A stretch of 64,000 nucleotides of DNA from Paenibacillus albicereus (GTDB taxonomy: Bacteria > Bacillota > Bacilli > Paenibacillales > Paenibacillaceae), in NCBI RefSeq assembly GCF_012676905.1, contig NZ_CP051428.1, positions 983,001-1,047,000 on the forward strand. Direction: 5' to 3'. Of the stretch, positions 45,840 to 55,251 are shown piece by piece. The position numbers and the translations under genes are program-made. Within the stretch, counting starts at the first letter, position 1. Each line of letters begins with the position of its first letter. Under the pieces are notes generated by a model. It made no database searches. It was not told where the DNA came from and saw only the letters and a program-made list of their open reading frames with translations.

Positions 45840-46091
45840 TTAGCGGGCGAAGGACGGCTTCCGTTCGGAAACCTGCCCTCGTACGATCTCAATAAACTCC
45901 ACATCGGCGCCCTCGACGGACGGCCCGACGAATACCTGGCTGCCGGCGACCGCTGCGGGGTCCTCTGCCAGGCTGCCCATCATCGGACCAAGCCTGCGGG
46001 CAGCGGCGGCCCGAACTCCTGCCTGGCCGGCGCGGCTGCGGCCGTTGATAGCTCCGAATCCACGATTATTCGACTTGCTCGAACGCTTCAT
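45840..46091 (-). CDS. Small basic protein coupled to the TIR-like gene
   Basis: The 83-residue product has an Arg/Lys/Ser-rich start (MKRSSKSNNRGFGAINGRSR), an Ala/Gly middle and an acidic patch (GPSVEGADVEFIEIV). It matches no family I know. Evidence that it is real: its ATG overlaps the stop of the upstream gene by 4 nt (ATGA), GGAGG lies 9 nt before it, and a terminator follows. The coupling suggests a partner, inhibitor or chaperone for the TIR-like protein (inference). Confidence 0.65.
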   Translation of the reverse strand: MKRSSKSNNRGFGAINGRSRAGQAGVRAAAARRLGPMMGSLAEDPAAVAGSQVFVGPSVEGADVEFIEIVRGQVSERKPSFAR

Positions 46092-47104
46092 CTCGAATCG
46101 CCTCCGATCAGGCTGCGGACGGTCGCCAGAAGATCATCGTTCATCTCGACAATCTCTTTCAATCGGTCGGCGGCCAGAGGCCGGCTTCCCGAGAAATGGA
46201 CCGACAGTACATGTTCCTTACCCAAAGGATAACACAGGACATGCACGTCAGCAATCGCCTTGCGGCTGAAGAAGCTCCAGCGTCCGTCCAAGTGAACCCG
46301 GACGACGATGATCGGCTCCTCGTCCGCGGATTTCCCCTCGTCGGCGCGGATCGGAAACGTCCGGCCCCGCCCGACGTTGCCGCCGACCTGGCGGATATGC
46401 TCCTCGTCCGTCAGCCTCCAGAGCGCGGCGCCTGTCGTGCGGTAGCCGTCCGGAGGGAGGATGGAATTGCGGATCGCCTCGGCATAGGCGGCGTAGCGCT
46501 GCTCGGAATCGGCGATGTCGACGTTTTTCAGGAATTCCCAGAAGAAGTGCAGCACGCTGTCCTTGCGCTGAATCAGCCGCTCGCTCTCGGCCAGAATCTC
46601 CTGCCGCTGCCGGAACGGGCCTTCGCTGCGCATGGCCGTCAGCATCCGCCCGCAGGCCGTGGATACGCCGCTGTGCGGGCCTCTCGAATGAGCGGCGTCG
46701 TAGCGGAGCAGCGTCAGGCCGTCCAGGTCGGAGGGCAGGTGGAAGGAGGCTGTCCCCGTCTCCTGCTGCTGCGGCACGAGGCTGGGCACGAGGCAAAAGA
46801 CGCGCCTGCGTCCCAGCCGTCCCCAAAAGAGGCCCATTTCATATAAGGTGTTGTCGCGGGTGATGAAGTGCGTTTCATTGCGGATGGTGGCGACGTCCTC
46901 GGCGGCAAAAACGAAGATGCCGAAATCGTTCGCGTCCAGCTCGCGCTCGAGCGCTTCCATCGTATAATCGTTCGCTTGAAACGTATTGGCGTACCAGGCG
47001 TTGACCTCGACCTGCCTTTCGATCGCCTCGGCAACCGCCCGCGCGATCGGGATCGCCTCGGCGGAGCTGCCGATGAACGCCCTCGGCCTCCTGGATATCG
47101 TCAT
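46088..47104 (-). CDS. TIR-like nucleotide-binding domain protein (PF10137 type) with unassigned C-terminal domain
   Basis: Residues 8-145 match the TIR-like family found in CAP12/Pycsar effectors: AFIGSSAEAIPIARAVAEAI, then DFGIFVFAAEDV, RDNTLYEMGLFWGRLGRRRVF with Glu89 at the place of the TIR NADase glutamate, and LPSDLDGLTLLRYD. The C-terminal 180 residues (VLHFFWEFLKNVDIAD ... EPIIVVRVHLDGRWSFFSR) are not recognised and may be a sensor. ATG 47104 has AAGGAG 8 nt upstream. Proteins of this type act as NAD-degrading effectors in anti-phage systems; no cyclase gene is nearby, so signalling here would be self-contained or encoded elsewhere (inference). Confidence 0.82.
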   Translation of the reverse strand: MTISRRPRAFIGSSAEAIPIARAVAEAIERQVEVNAWYANTFQANDYTMEALERELDANDFGIFVFAAEDVATIRNETHFITRDNTLYEMGLFWGRLGRRRVFCLVPSLVPQQQETGTASFHLPSDLDGLTLLRYDAAHSRGPHSGVSTACGRMLTAMRSEGPFRQRQEILAESERLIQRKDSVLHFFWEFLKNVDIADSEQRYAAYAEAIRNSILPPDGYRTTGAALWRLTDEEHIRQVGGNVGRGRTFPIRADEGKSADEEPIIVVRVHLDGRWSFFSRKAIADVHVLCYPLGKEHVLSVHFSGSRPLAADRLKEIVEMNDDLLATVRSLIGGDSR

Positions 47105-47360
47105 GAGAGCATCTCCTTGAACGGCTTGAATTTCCAAAAAACGGCTTGCAAAGCAAGTATACAGGCCCGCCCGGTGCTAGGGAAGAGCCTGCCGCCGGCG
47201 GCAGGGGGCACTGAACGTGCGGAGCAGAGCTTTGCCGAGGCGGACAACCTGTGTTATCCTGTCTGTGATTGGCCCGCCAGCCGGCAACGCTTTCATGATC
47301 CGTCCGCCGTTGGCGGATTTTTTGCCGTATTCGGCGGAGCAGCGGGGAGGAGGGTCCGGC

Positions 47361-47774
47361 ATGCCATCGGAGCTGGAGCTGGTCGTCCGCTCGACGGAGA
47401 TCGACGTGAACGGGCATGTGAACAACGCGAAGTACCTGGAGTATCTGGAGTGGGGACGGGAAGACTGGTATGAGCGCGCCGGGCTGGATTACGCGGCTTT
47501 TCTGGAGCTGGGCATCCAGACGGTGACGGTCAACGTGACGATCAATTACCGCCGCGAGTGCGTGCAGGGGGAAAAGCTCGTCGTCCGCACGTCCGCGCTG
47601 CGGATCGGTCGCACGAGCTATGCGCTCCGTCAGGAGCTGGCTGACGCCGAGGGGCGGGTGCGCGCCGACGCCGAGGTGACGAGCGTGTGCATGGACGCGG
47701 CCGAGCGCCGGAGCCGGGAGCTGCCGGAGCGGCTGCGCGCGGCGCTGGCGGCGGACGGCGGGGCATCAGCCTAG
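47361..47774 (+). CDS. Acyl-CoA thioesterase, 4HBT hotdog fold
   Basis: The 137-residue protein has the YbgC/FadM-like active region (EIDVNGHVNNAKYLEYLEWGREDW; Asp-x-x-Gly-His) and the strand pattern TVNVTINYRRECVQGE. It probably hydrolyses acyl-CoA or acyl-ACP thioesters. ATG 47361 has GGGGAGGAGGG 6 nt upstream. The downstream HAD gene starts 30 nt later and may be co-transcribed. Confidence 0.88.
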   Translation: MPSELELVVRSTEIDVNGHVNNAKYLEYLEWGREDWYERAGLDYAAFLELGIQTVTVNVTINYRRECVQGEKLVVRTSALRIGRTSYALRQELADAEGRVRADAEVTSVCMDAAERRSRELPERLRAALAADGGASA

Positions 47775-47804
47775 GAGACAAGAGACCATCAAGGGGGACT
47801 AGCG

Positions 47805-48584
47805 ATGACAGGCAAACTGATTTTCTTCGACGTGGACGGAACTCTTCTCGATCATGACAAGCGCATCCCGGCTTCGGCCAAGCAGGCCGTGCGCGAGCTG
47901 CAGGACGCCGGGCACGAGGTGGCGATCGCCACGGGACGCGGCCCGTTCATGTTCAAGGAGATCCGCGAGGAGCTCGGCATCGACTCGTACATCAGCTACA
48001 ACGGCCAGTTCGCGGTGCGCCGCGGAGAGGTCATCGTGCGCAACCCGATCCGCATCGACCTGCTGCAGCGCATCACCGAGCGCGCGGCGGAGCTCGACCA
48101 TCCGATCGTCTACATGAACGAGGAAGCGATGAAGGCGAACATCGAGCACCACGACTACATCGTGGAGAGCATGGCGTCGCTCGAGCTGGCCGACAAGACG
48201 ATGCCGTGGGACAAGGACTACTACATCGGCCGCGAAATCTACCAGTGCCTGCTGTTCTGCACGATCGGCGACGAGATGAAGTACCGCGAGGCGTTCCCGG
48301 AGCTCGGATTCATCCGCTGGCATCAGTTCTCGATGGACGTGCTGCCGCTGGGCGGCTCCAAGGCGCAGGGCATCGAGGCGTACCGCAAGCTGGCGGGCGT
48401 GCGGCCGGAGGACGTGTATGCGTTCGGCGACGGGCTCAACGACATCGAGATGCTGCAGGCGGTGCACAACAGCGTCGCCATGGGCAACGCGATCGAGTCC
48501 GTGCAGAAGGCGGCGAAGCATGTGACGAAGGACGTGGCCGAGGACGGCATCCGGCATGGGCTGGAGCTGGTGGGGCTGCTATAA
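47805..48584 (+). CDS. Cof-type HAD phosphatase
   Basis: The 259-residue HAD-IIB hydrolase has motif I DVDGTLLDHD, motif II IATGR, motif III Lys (GGSKAQGIEA) and motif IV FGDGLNDIEMLQ. Such enzymes dephosphorylate sugar phosphates or flavin precursors. The substrate is not deducible. A terminator follows 14 nt after the stop. Confidence 0.94.
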   Translation: MTGKLIFFDVDGTLLDHDKRIPASAKQAVRELQDAGHEVAIATGRGPFMFKEIREELGIDSYISYNGQFAVRRGEVIVRNPIRIDLLQRITERAAELDHPIVYMNEEAMKANIEHHDYIVESMASLELADKTMPWDKDYYIGREIYQCLLFCTIGDEMKYREAFPELGFIRWHQFSMDVLPLGGSKAQGIEAYRKLAGVRPEDVYAFGDGLNDIEMLQAVHNSVAMGNAIESVQKAAKHVTKDVAEDGIRHGLELVGLL

Positions 48585-48597
48585 AGGGTGGAGATCG

Positions 48598-48630
48598 GCC
48601 TGGGCGCGGGATGGCGCCTGGGCTTTTTTT
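48598..48630 (+). terminator. Terminator of the HAD gene
   Basis: GCCTGGGCGC pairs with GCGCCTGGGC (two G-U pairs) and is followed by T7. Confidence 0.8.
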
Positions 48631-48931
48631 GTTGCCTGCGGAGGGGGGAAACTGAATTCGGAGAATGAACCCCGCCGAGAGCGAACCCCGCCGGGAGCGA
48701 ACCCCGCTGCGCGGGCAGCCCCTCCCTCCGATTGCTCTGAACCCCGGATTCCTCGATCCCCCTCCCCCCGAAATGGTCGGAATCCGGCTTTCAAGGCAAC
48801 CGCTGCCGCTTCTCCAGGAGAGGCCGCCCGCTCCGCTCCACGCTCCCGGCATGCCGCATCCCCCGCTTCGGATGGGGGATGGAGAGGGCTCGGCTCCGGG
48901 CCGTCTTTCGGAACCGCGCTTGGGGAAGAAG

Positions 48932-49070
48932 CGGCTACGCGCGGAAATAACGCGCGTAGAGAGGAGGAATAGAGGAAAAGGGTCCGCTACGAACGGAAAA
49001 CCGCGCATGGCGAGGTGAAAAAATGTTGCCGGTCCGGCTATGCACGGAAAAGGAGCGTGTAGCGAGGTGG
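48932..49070. repeat. Three degenerate ~50-bp hairpin repeats
   Basis: GGCTACGCGCGGAAATAACG (48933), CCGCTACGAACGGAAAACCG (48984) and CCGGCTATGCACGGAAAAGG (49034) are about 50 bp apart. Each can form a hairpin such as CTACGCGC...GCGCGTAG and is followed by a purine-rich GCGAGGTGG-like string. Before them, 48640-48930 holds only a short GAACCCCGCCG direct repeat. Confidence 0.5.
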
Positions 49071-49119
49071 AAGTCAAGACCTCGTTCAGACGTTTGGGAG
49101 CTCGCTTGCATCAGGAAAT

Positions 49120-49456
49120 TATAGAGTCAAACGAGGCGAACTGTAGCGTCGGACCTCTGCTAACCAAGAAACTCACGATTCCCTCGTCGAGCTGCGTCGC
49201 CGAGTTCCTGCTAACCAAGGCACTCTCGACTCCCTCGTTGAGCTGTAGCGTCGGACTCCCGCAATCCAAGGTAGTCTCGACTCCCTCGTTGAGCTGTAGC
49301 GTCTTTGACTCCCACAATCCAAGGTACTCTCGACTCCCTCGTTGAGCTGTAGCGTCGGACTCCCGCAATCCAAGGTACTCTCGACTCCCTCATTGAGATG
49401 TAGCGTCGGACTCCCGCAATCCAAGGTACTCTCGACTCCCTGGTTGAGCACGCTAA
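49120..49456. repeat. 51-bp tandem array, about 6.5 copies
   Basis: Units start at 49162, 49213, 49264, 49317, 49368 and 49419 (last partial), with a partial copy before 49162. They are 51 bp, except one of 53. The consensus is ATCCAAGGTACTCTCGACTC, then CCTCGTTGAGCTGTAGCGTC, then GGACTCCCGCA. The first eight bases match the start of the unrelated 51-bp array at 22754. No gene is supported across it. Confidence 0.9.
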
Positions 49457-49515
49457 GGAAGATTATACAAAGTGTCAACATTTTGCTCCAAAATAAAATT
49501 AAATTTCAAAATATA

Positions 49516-49563
49516 TTGAAAATCCGAAATAAATCTACTACTCTGAATGTGGAAGCGATTACA
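49516..49563 (+). promoter_or_regulatory. Promoter and cre-like site for the GHL10 gene
   Basis: TTGAAA (49516-49521) and TACTCT (49539-49544) are 17 nt apart in AT-rich DNA. GTGGAAGCGATTACA (49549-49563) follows, matching the CcpA cre consensus except the first base. Lying just after the -10 box, it would block transcription when bound. Confidence 0.5.
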
Positions 49564-49588
49564 AGCTGCTGGAAGGGGAGAAGTGAAG

Positions 49589-52500
49589 TTGGTGTTGAAG
49601 ACTGCGTTGAAAAGGACATTGCCGATGGCGGCCGCGCTTGTACTTGGCTGGACCGCTGTCTTGCCGGGCCTCGGCCTGGCCGGTACGGCCCATGCGGCCG
49701 AGCTGGTTCCTTCGGCTGCGGCCGTTGCGGAGGACCTGGAGTTTGCAGCTGCCGCCGCCGCGGAGGAGCCAGAAGCTCCGGCTACGATCGCCATGGAGCC
49801 CCAGGCTCCGTCTCCGGCTGCTCGGCAAGGAGGCGCGCCGGCGCTCGCGCTCGAAGCGGCGGCCTCGCTCGTCGAGCCGTTCGAGCAGACGAGCCATCTG
49901 CAAGTGACCTCCGTGCGCGCCGTGTCGGCGCGGGTGGACCAAGCCAAGCGCCCGGAAGAAATTCCGCACGGCCGCTACGCCCTGAAGCTGTCGTATGACT
50001 TTACCGGCACGTCCGGCACGTCGGCCGCTTACCTCAACTTCACCCACAGCGACGGCACGCTCGGCAAGCCGATTCCGGGCAGCGCCGCGCAGCTCGGCCT
50101 CTGGGTGAACGGCGATGGCCAGAACCACTGGCTGCGCATGCAGGTCATCGACGCCTCCGGCGTGAAGTCGGTCGTCGACCTGGCGGCGAGCGTCAACTGG
50201 ACCGGCTGGAAGTACGTCACGGTGTCCCTTCCTTCCAACCTGCCCCGTCCGCTCAAGCTCTCCCAGATCTATCTCGCCGAAACGAAGGATACGAACAAAA
50301 ACGCCGGCGCGCTCCGCTTCGACCAGCTGACGGCGTTCGCCGCCGCGCCGCCGACGCATGAGCTGACGCTCCAAGGCCTCGGCCCGCTGAGGACGGGCGA
50401 GACGAGAACGAGCCTCGTCGAAGCGACCTATGCCGGCCGCACCGCGCCCGAACGCCTCGCGCCCGCAGGCCTCGCCTACCGGAGCAGCGACGAGACGGTC
50501 GCCTCCGTAGACGCGAGCGGCACGGTCGTCGCCGGCCAGCCCGGCACGGCGACCATCACCGTGCAGGTGCCGGGACAGCCGGTCGAGGCTGCGACGGTCG
50601 TGGCGGTCACGTACGAGGCTCCGGTCGTCCAGACGGTCGAGCTGTCGGCGCCGCCCCGCCTCGAGACGGGCTCGGCCGCGGAGCTGAAAGCCTTCGCCAT
50701 CTACGCCTCCGCGCCTGATGCTCCGGTCCGCCTGCTCGCCGGAGCCGAGCTGTCGAGCAGCGATCCGGCGGTGCTGAGCGTGTCGCCGGACGGCCGACTG
50801 CAGGCGCTGAAGCCCGGCTCGGCCGTGCTGACGGCGAGCTTCGGCGGCCGGCAGGCGACGATGCAGGCGACCGTAGCCGACCCGGTACCGGTGCTGCAGT
50901 CGATCGAGCTGGCGAGCCTGAGCTCGCTGAATCCGGGCGACAGCGCCCAGACGCTCGTCACCGGCACCTATACGCGGCTGCCGGAGCCGGTGAAGCTGAC
51001 CGAGGGCGTCGCCTACACGAGCAGCAATCCGGCCGTGGCCGAGATCGCCGCAAGCGGCGTCGTGACGGCCAAGACCAAGGGCGCGACCCGCATCACGGCG
51101 ACGTACCAGGGCAAGACGAGCAGCGTCTACCTCGTCGTCGGCGAGACGATGGCGGCGCCGAAGCGCGAGCTGCGCGCCGCCTGGATCGCGACGGTCGACA
51201 ACATCGACTGGCCGCGCAAGGGCGTCACCGATCCCGAGCATCAGAAGCGGGACTTCGTCGCGCTGCTCGACGAGCTGCAGGCGGCCGGCATGAATGCCGC
51301 GATCGTGCAGGTGAAGCCGACGGCGGATGCCTTTTACCCTTCGGAGATGGCCCCGTGGTCCGAATGGCTGACGGGCACGCCGGGCATGGACCCCGGCTAT
51401 GACCCGCTGGCGTTCATGCTGGAGGAGGTGCATGGGCGCGGCATGGAGTTCCATGCGTGGTTCAACCCTTACCGCGTCAGCATCAAGGACGATGTGAGCA
51501 AGCTCGCGCCGAACAACGTCGCGGTGCTCCATCCCGAATGGCGGATCAGCTACGGCGGCAAGCTGTACCTGAACCCGGCCATTCCCGAGGCGCAGCAGCA
51601 TATCCGGGACAGCATCATGGAGGTCGTGGAGAACTACGACATCGACGCGGTGCATTTCGACGACTACTTCTATCCGTATCCGGTGACGGGCGTCGACTTC
51701 CCGGACGAGGCGCAGTACGCGGCGTACCAGGCGTCCGGCGGCGCGCTCGCCAAGGCGGACTGGCGCCGGCAGAACGTGAACACGTTCGTGCAGACGATGG
51801 GCGAGGCGATCAAGGCCGAGAAGCCGTATGTCAAGTTCGGCATCAGCCCGTTCGGCATCTGGCGCAACAAGAGCGAGGACCCGAGCGGCTCGGACACGAA
51901 CGGCCTCAGCAGCTACAGCGCGATCTACGCCGACTCCCGCACCTGGATCGCCGAGGAGTGGATCGACTACATCACGCCGCAGATTTATTGGAACATGGGC
52001 TACTCGCCGGCCGCCTACGAGAAGCTGGTCGACTGGTGGAGCCGAGAGGTCGCGGGCAAGAACGTGCATCTGTACGCCGGCCAGGCGATCTACCGCGTCG
52101 GTACGGATGCCGAGGGCTGGCGCAACCCCGAGGAGCTGCCCGGCCAGATCATCCTGAACCGCGGCTACGAGGCCGTGAAGGGCAGCATGTACTTCAGCGC
52201 GAAATGGTTCGAGCTCAATCCGCTCGGCGTGACCGACCGGCTGCAGGCGGAGCTGCATCGCCATCCGGCGCTCGTGCCGGCGATGCCTTGGCTCGACGCC
52301 GAGCCTCCGGCCGCGCCGGGCGCGGCGGCAGCCGCCCAGGCGGGCGGCGACGTGCTCGTCCGCTGGCAAGCCAGCGCATCCGCGGACGCGGCCAGCTATG
52401 TCCTCTACCGCTTCGACGGAGCGGAGGCGGGCAGCATAGGGGAAGCATCCGCCATCCAGGCGGTGCTGCATCGCAGCGCGCTCGGCGCCGAGCCGCTATA

Positions 52501-53206
52501 TGCGGATGATTCGGCCGTCGCGGGCCGCACCTACACCTACGTCGTCACGGCGCTCGACCGCGCGCACAACGAAAGCGCCGCGAGCGCGCCGGCCGCCGTC
52601 ACGGTGCGGGAGGGCGGCGACGCCAAGCTTGCTCCAGGCAAGCCGCAGCTGAGCGATACGAGCGGCCAGGCGTACGGGCTCAAGGACGGCAAGTACGCCG
52701 TCACGATGAACCTGTGGTGGGGCAACAACGGCACGGTGTACCGGTTGTATGAGAACGGCAAGCTCATCCGGACCGTCCTGCTGGACGACCGGACGCCTGC
52801 CGCGCAGTCGGTGCGGACCGAGCTGGAAGGCAAGCCGAACGGCACCTACGTCTACACGTCCGAGCTGAGCAACGCCTACGGCACGACGGCGAGCGCGCCG
52901 CTCATCGTGCAGGTGACCGACGCGGCTCCGGGCAAGCCGGACGTATCGCATGACAACTGGGACGGCGACGGCCGCTTCCGGATCACCGCCAACCTGTGGT
53001 GGGGCACCAATGCGACCGAGTACCGCCTGTACGAGAACGGCAAGCTCATCGACACGCAGACGCTGGCGGCGAAGACGCCTGCGGCCCAGCGGGCGTTCAC
53101 CGACGTGGCGGATCGTGCTCCGGGCACGTACGTGTACCGCGTCGAGCTGGCCAACGCCGCCGGCGTGACGTCGAGCGGCGAGCTGACAGTCGTGGTGAAG
53201 CGGTAG
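49589..53206 (+). CDS. Large secreted glycoside hydrolase, GHL10 (PF02638) type
   Basis: The protein is about 1,205 residues. Order: signal peptide (ends GTAHAA near residue 36), a carbohydrate-binding-like domain (about 90-255), three Big_2-like Ig domains (about 260-525; [52 protein letters not shown]), the GHL10 catalytic TIM barrel (about 530-900; [38 protein letters not shown]), an FN3-like domain, then two ~95-residue repeats ([40 protein letters not shown]). The YngK-like barrel degrades an extracellular or wall polysaccharide. The start is uncertain: TTG 49589 has GGAAGGGGAG 8 nt upstream; ATG 49547 lies inside the cre-like site. Confidence 0.85.
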   Translation: MVLKTALKRTLPMAAALVLGWTAVLPGLGLAGTAHAAELVPSAAAVAEDLEFAAAAAAEEPEAPATIAMEPQAPSPAARQGGAPALALEAAASLVEPFEQTSHLQVTSVRAVSARVDQAKRPEEIPHGRYALKLSYDFTGTSGTSAAYLNFTHSDGTLGKPIPGSAAQLGLWVNGDGQNHWLRMQVIDASGVKSVVDLAASVNWTGWKYVTVSLPSNLPRPLKLSQIYLAETKDTNKNAGALRFDQLTAFAAAPPTHELTLQGLGPLRTGETRTSLVEATYAGRTAPERLAPAGLAYRSSDETVASVDASGTVVAGQPGTATITVQVPGQPVEAATVVAVTYEAPVVQTVELSAPPRLETGSAAELKAFAIYASAPDAPVRLLAGAELSSSDPAVLSVSPDGRLQALKPGSAVLTASFGGRQATMQATVADPVPVLQSIELASLSSLNPGDSAQTLVTGTYTRLPEPVKLTEGVAYTSSNPAVAEIAASGVVTAKTKGATRITATYQGKTSSVYLVVGETMAAPKRELRAAWIATVDNIDWPRKGVTDPEHQKRDFVALLDELQAAGMNAAIVQVKPTADAFYPSEMAPWSEWLTGTPGMDPGYDPLAFMLEEVHGRGMEFHAWFNPYRVSIKDDVSKLAPNNVAVLHPEWRISYGGKLYLNPAIPEAQQHIRDSIMEVVENYDIDAVHFDDYFYPYPVTGVDFPDEAQYAAYQASGGALAKADWRRQNVNTFVQTMGEAIKAEKPYVKFGISPFGIWRNKSEDPSGSDTNGLSSYSAIYADSRTWIAEEWIDYITPQIYWNMGYSPAAYEKLVDWWSREVAGKNVHLYAGQAIYRVGTDAEGWRNPEELPGQIILNRGYEAVKGSMYFSAKWFELNPLGVTDRLQAELHRHPALVPAMPWLDAEPPAAPGAAAAAQAGGDVLVRWQASASADAASYVLYRFDGAEAGSIGEASAIQAVLHRSALGAEPLYADDSAVAGRTYTYVVTALDRAHNESAASAPAAVTVREGGDAKLAPGKPQLSDTSGQAYGLKDGKYAVTMNLWWGNNGTVYRLYENGKLIRTVLLDDRTPAAQSVRTELEGKPNGTYVYTSELSNAYGTTASAPLIVQVTDAAPGKPDVSHDNWDGDGRFRITANLWWGTNATEYRLYENGKLIDTQTLAAKTPAAQRAFTDVADRAPGTYVYRVELANAAGVTSSGELTVVVKR

Positions 53207-53284
53207 CGGGTTCTAGCCGCGAGCGAGCTCGATTGGGGGAGGCGAGACTGCTCGTTCTCCTTTCCGGGCCGAGACGGGCTATGT

Positions 53285-53428
53285 ATAATGGTGATATCGA
53301 AGCCGACTTGCCGGCAGGCAGCCGTCCGTTTGGACGACTGGATGGCTAGCAGGACGACCTCCTTCCCATCCGAAAGCATCGGAGATTCAGACCGCCTCCT
53401 GACGAGGCGGACTTGAATCTCTTTTTTT
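53285..53428 (+). ncRNA. Possible small RNA or attenuated leader ahead of the recombinase gene
   Basis: A perfect TATAAT (53285-53290) is followed by about 130 nt ending in a strong terminator: AGATTCA/TGAATCT and CCGCCT/AGGCGG, with T7 at 53422-53428. A hairpin CGTCC-GTTT-GGACG lies between them. The recombinase starts 47 nt after the terminator, so this is either a free-standing sRNA or a leader controlling it. I recognise no riboswitch class, and the -35 is weak. Confidence 0.4.
53383..53428 (+). terminator. Rho-independent terminator upstream of the recombinase gene
   Basis: Two stacked stems (AGATTCA...TGAATCT enclosing CCGCCT...AGGCGG) end in a run of seven T. It is well separated from the GHL10 stop at 53206. 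Confidence 0.85.
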
Positions 53429-53475
53429 ATTTCCACATTTAGGCAGGCAAAGTATACTGAAGGAGATGAATCGCC

Positions 53476-54708
53476 ATGGACGTACGAATCGCAAGGATAG
53501 ACGATCAATGGATATCTCTGCGTACGATCGTCTTCGCCAAAGACGACATTGAAGCCATCAAAAAGGTAGCAGGTAGGAAATGGGTGCCGGAGGACAAAGC
53601 TTGGCTGATCCCTTACACGATCTCCAGCTTGGAGCAACTGTGGGAAGCGCTGCAAGGCAGGATTCGGCGCCTCGACATCGCCCCGGACTTGCTGGAGGAG
53701 TGCTCGTATTTGAAAGAAAAGCTGGAGGAGCATGACCAGGGCGGCTTGGCGCAGCGGGCAGCGGCCTCTCCGGCTTGGTCTGAAGCTGGCTTTACTCCAA
53801 CAGGGGGATCGGCCCGCTTCGTCAGCCGTTCCCACTTGGATCGTCTTCCGGCGGACTTCGCTCGGTTCGTCGAGGAGATGAAGCTCCGGGGCTGCAGCCC
53901 CAAGACGATTCGGGCCTACTCCGGGCATGTGCGGCGTTTTTTCCAGAAGGGGGAGAACGTCAGGGATGGCAAGGCGATCCGTGACCCGATCGAGGATTCG
54001 CCGGCAAGCAGCGTCCGCGACTATTCCTTGCAGCTGCTGGAGGAGGGGAAGTCCCACTCCTTCGTCAATCAGGCGATCAGCGCCCTCAAGTTCTATCGGA
54101 AGGCGACCGGAAAAAGCGATACGGCAGGCAGCTATGTGCGGCCCAAGAAGGAGACCAAGCTTCCCAACGTCCTGTCCACAGGCGAAGTCGCTCAGCTGCT
54201 GCGCTGCGTGACGAACGAGAAGCATCGCGCCATCCTCTGCCTGCTGTACTCGGCGGGGCTGCGCGTCAGCGAAGTCGTGCGCCTTCGCTTGAGGGACCTC
54301 GACCTGGAGCGCAGGACGATTACCGTCCGTCAAGGCAAGGGGCGCAAGGACCGCGTCACCTTGCTGTCCGACATCGCGCAAGGAGCGATCGAGCGATATG
54401 TCGGCTGCAGCCAACCCGGCGACTGGCTGTTCCCGGGGCAGGACGGGCGCCGGCATCTTACGGAGCGCAGCGTCCAGAAGGTGTTCGAGCAGGTCCGGAA
54501 CCGCGCCGGCATCCGCAAGCCGGTCAGCGTGCATTCCCTTCGCCACTCGTTCGCGACTCATCTGCTGGAGAATGGAACGGATCTCCGCTACATCCAGGAG
54601 CTGCTCGGCCATCAGAGCAGCCGGACGACCGAGCGCTATACGCATGTGAGCATCCGCGATGTTCGCCGGATCCGGAGTCCTCTGGACGGGATCGGGCTGG
54701 AAGAATAA
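53476..54708 (+). CDS. Tyrosine recombinase with extra N-terminal domain
   Basis: The 410-residue protein has three parts. Residues 1-95 are a small domain (IEAIKKVAGRKWVPEDKAWLIP) similar to that at the start of many Bacteroidetes and Firmicutes integrases. A SAM-like core-binding domain follows (PADFARFVEEMKLRGCSPKTI). The catalytic domain has Arg near 263 (SAGLRVSEVV), Lys in KGRKDR, HSLR near 353, LGH near 378 and the Tyr nucleophile in ERYTHVS near 387. All catalytic residues are present. The insertion that marks integron IntI proteins is not seen. It stands at the head of a run of small same-strand genes with cassette-like repeats. GAAGGAGATG precedes the ATG. Confidence 0.9.
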   Translation: MDVRIARIDDQWISLRTIVFAKDDIEAIKKVAGRKWVPEDKAWLIPYTISSLEQLWEALQGRIRRLDIAPDLLEECSYLKEKLEEHDQGGLAQRAAASPAWSEAGFTPTGGSARFVSRSHLDRLPADFARFVEEMKLRGCSPKTIRAYSGHVRRFFQKGENVRDGKAIRDPIEDSPASSVRDYSLQLLEEGKSHSFVNQAISALKFYRKATGKSDTAGSYVRPKKETKLPNVLSTGEVAQLLRCVTNEKHRAILCLLYSAGLRVSEVVRLRLRDLDLERRTITVRQGKGRKDRVTLLSDIAQGAIERYVGCSQPGDWLFPGQDGRRHLTERSVQKVFEQVRNRAGIRKPVSVHSLRHSFATHLLENGTDLRYIQELLGHQSSRTTERYTHVSIRDVRRIRSPLDGIGLEE

Positions 54709-54739
54709 AGGTTAGCAAGAGAGTGGAGGAGATGATGGA

Positions 54740-55213
54740 ATGACCCGACTTTATGACGACTATGCGTATCATGTTTGGGCCTCGATGCGGGTGTTGGAGC
54801 ATCTGGAAAAGTTGCCTGCCGGGACACTGACCCAGGAAGTCCAGCTCGGCTTTTCCAGCTTGGCGGAAGTGCTGGGCCACCTGGCCGCGGCGGAAGAGAT
54901 CTGGTTGGCCCGTCTGAAGGGGGAGCCTTCGCCGTCATTGACTCCACGTCCATTCCAGACGGTGGAACAGGCTCGGCTGACTTTTGATGGCATCTTCATG
55001 GCCATGCGGCAGTATTTGGACATGAACCCCGATTCGGAGACAGTTCTTACGTACCGCAACTTAGCCGGCAAGGAGTTTCAATGCACGATCGCGGACATCG
55101 TCCAGCATGTCCTGTATCACGGCGCATATCACCGAGGGAATATCTCGACGATCCTTCGCTCGCTGGGGCATCGCGGTGTCGGGACAGACTATTTCTTGTT
55201 TAAGACGCAGTAG
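54740..55213 (+). CDS. DinB-family protein
   Basis: The 157-residue four-helix protein has the three-histidine metal site of the DinB/YfiT superfamily: His near 47 (EVLGHLAAAEEIW) and His near 124 and 128 (HVLYHGAYHRGN). Members are metal-dependent thiol transferases or unknown enzymes. It lies 31 nt after the recombinase gene, with GGAGGAG upstream, and is GC-rich unlike the genes that follow. Confidence 0.88.
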   Translation: MTRLYDDYAYHVWASMRVLEHLEKLPAGTLTQEVQLGFSSLAEVLGHLAAAEEIWLARLKGEPSPSLTPRPFQTVEQARLTFDGIFMAMRQYLDMNPDSETVLTYRNLAGKEFQCTIADIVQHVLYHGAYHRGNISTILRSLGHRGVGTDYFLFKTQ

Positions 55214-55251
55214 GCGCGGCCGCGTCCCTATACCAAAAGGACGGTGAAACC

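Noticed and set aside
53476-54708. Classical integron integrase IntI
   Set aside because: The catalytic residues fit the tyrosine recombinase family, but the IntI-specific insertion between the Lys region and the HxxR motif is not present.
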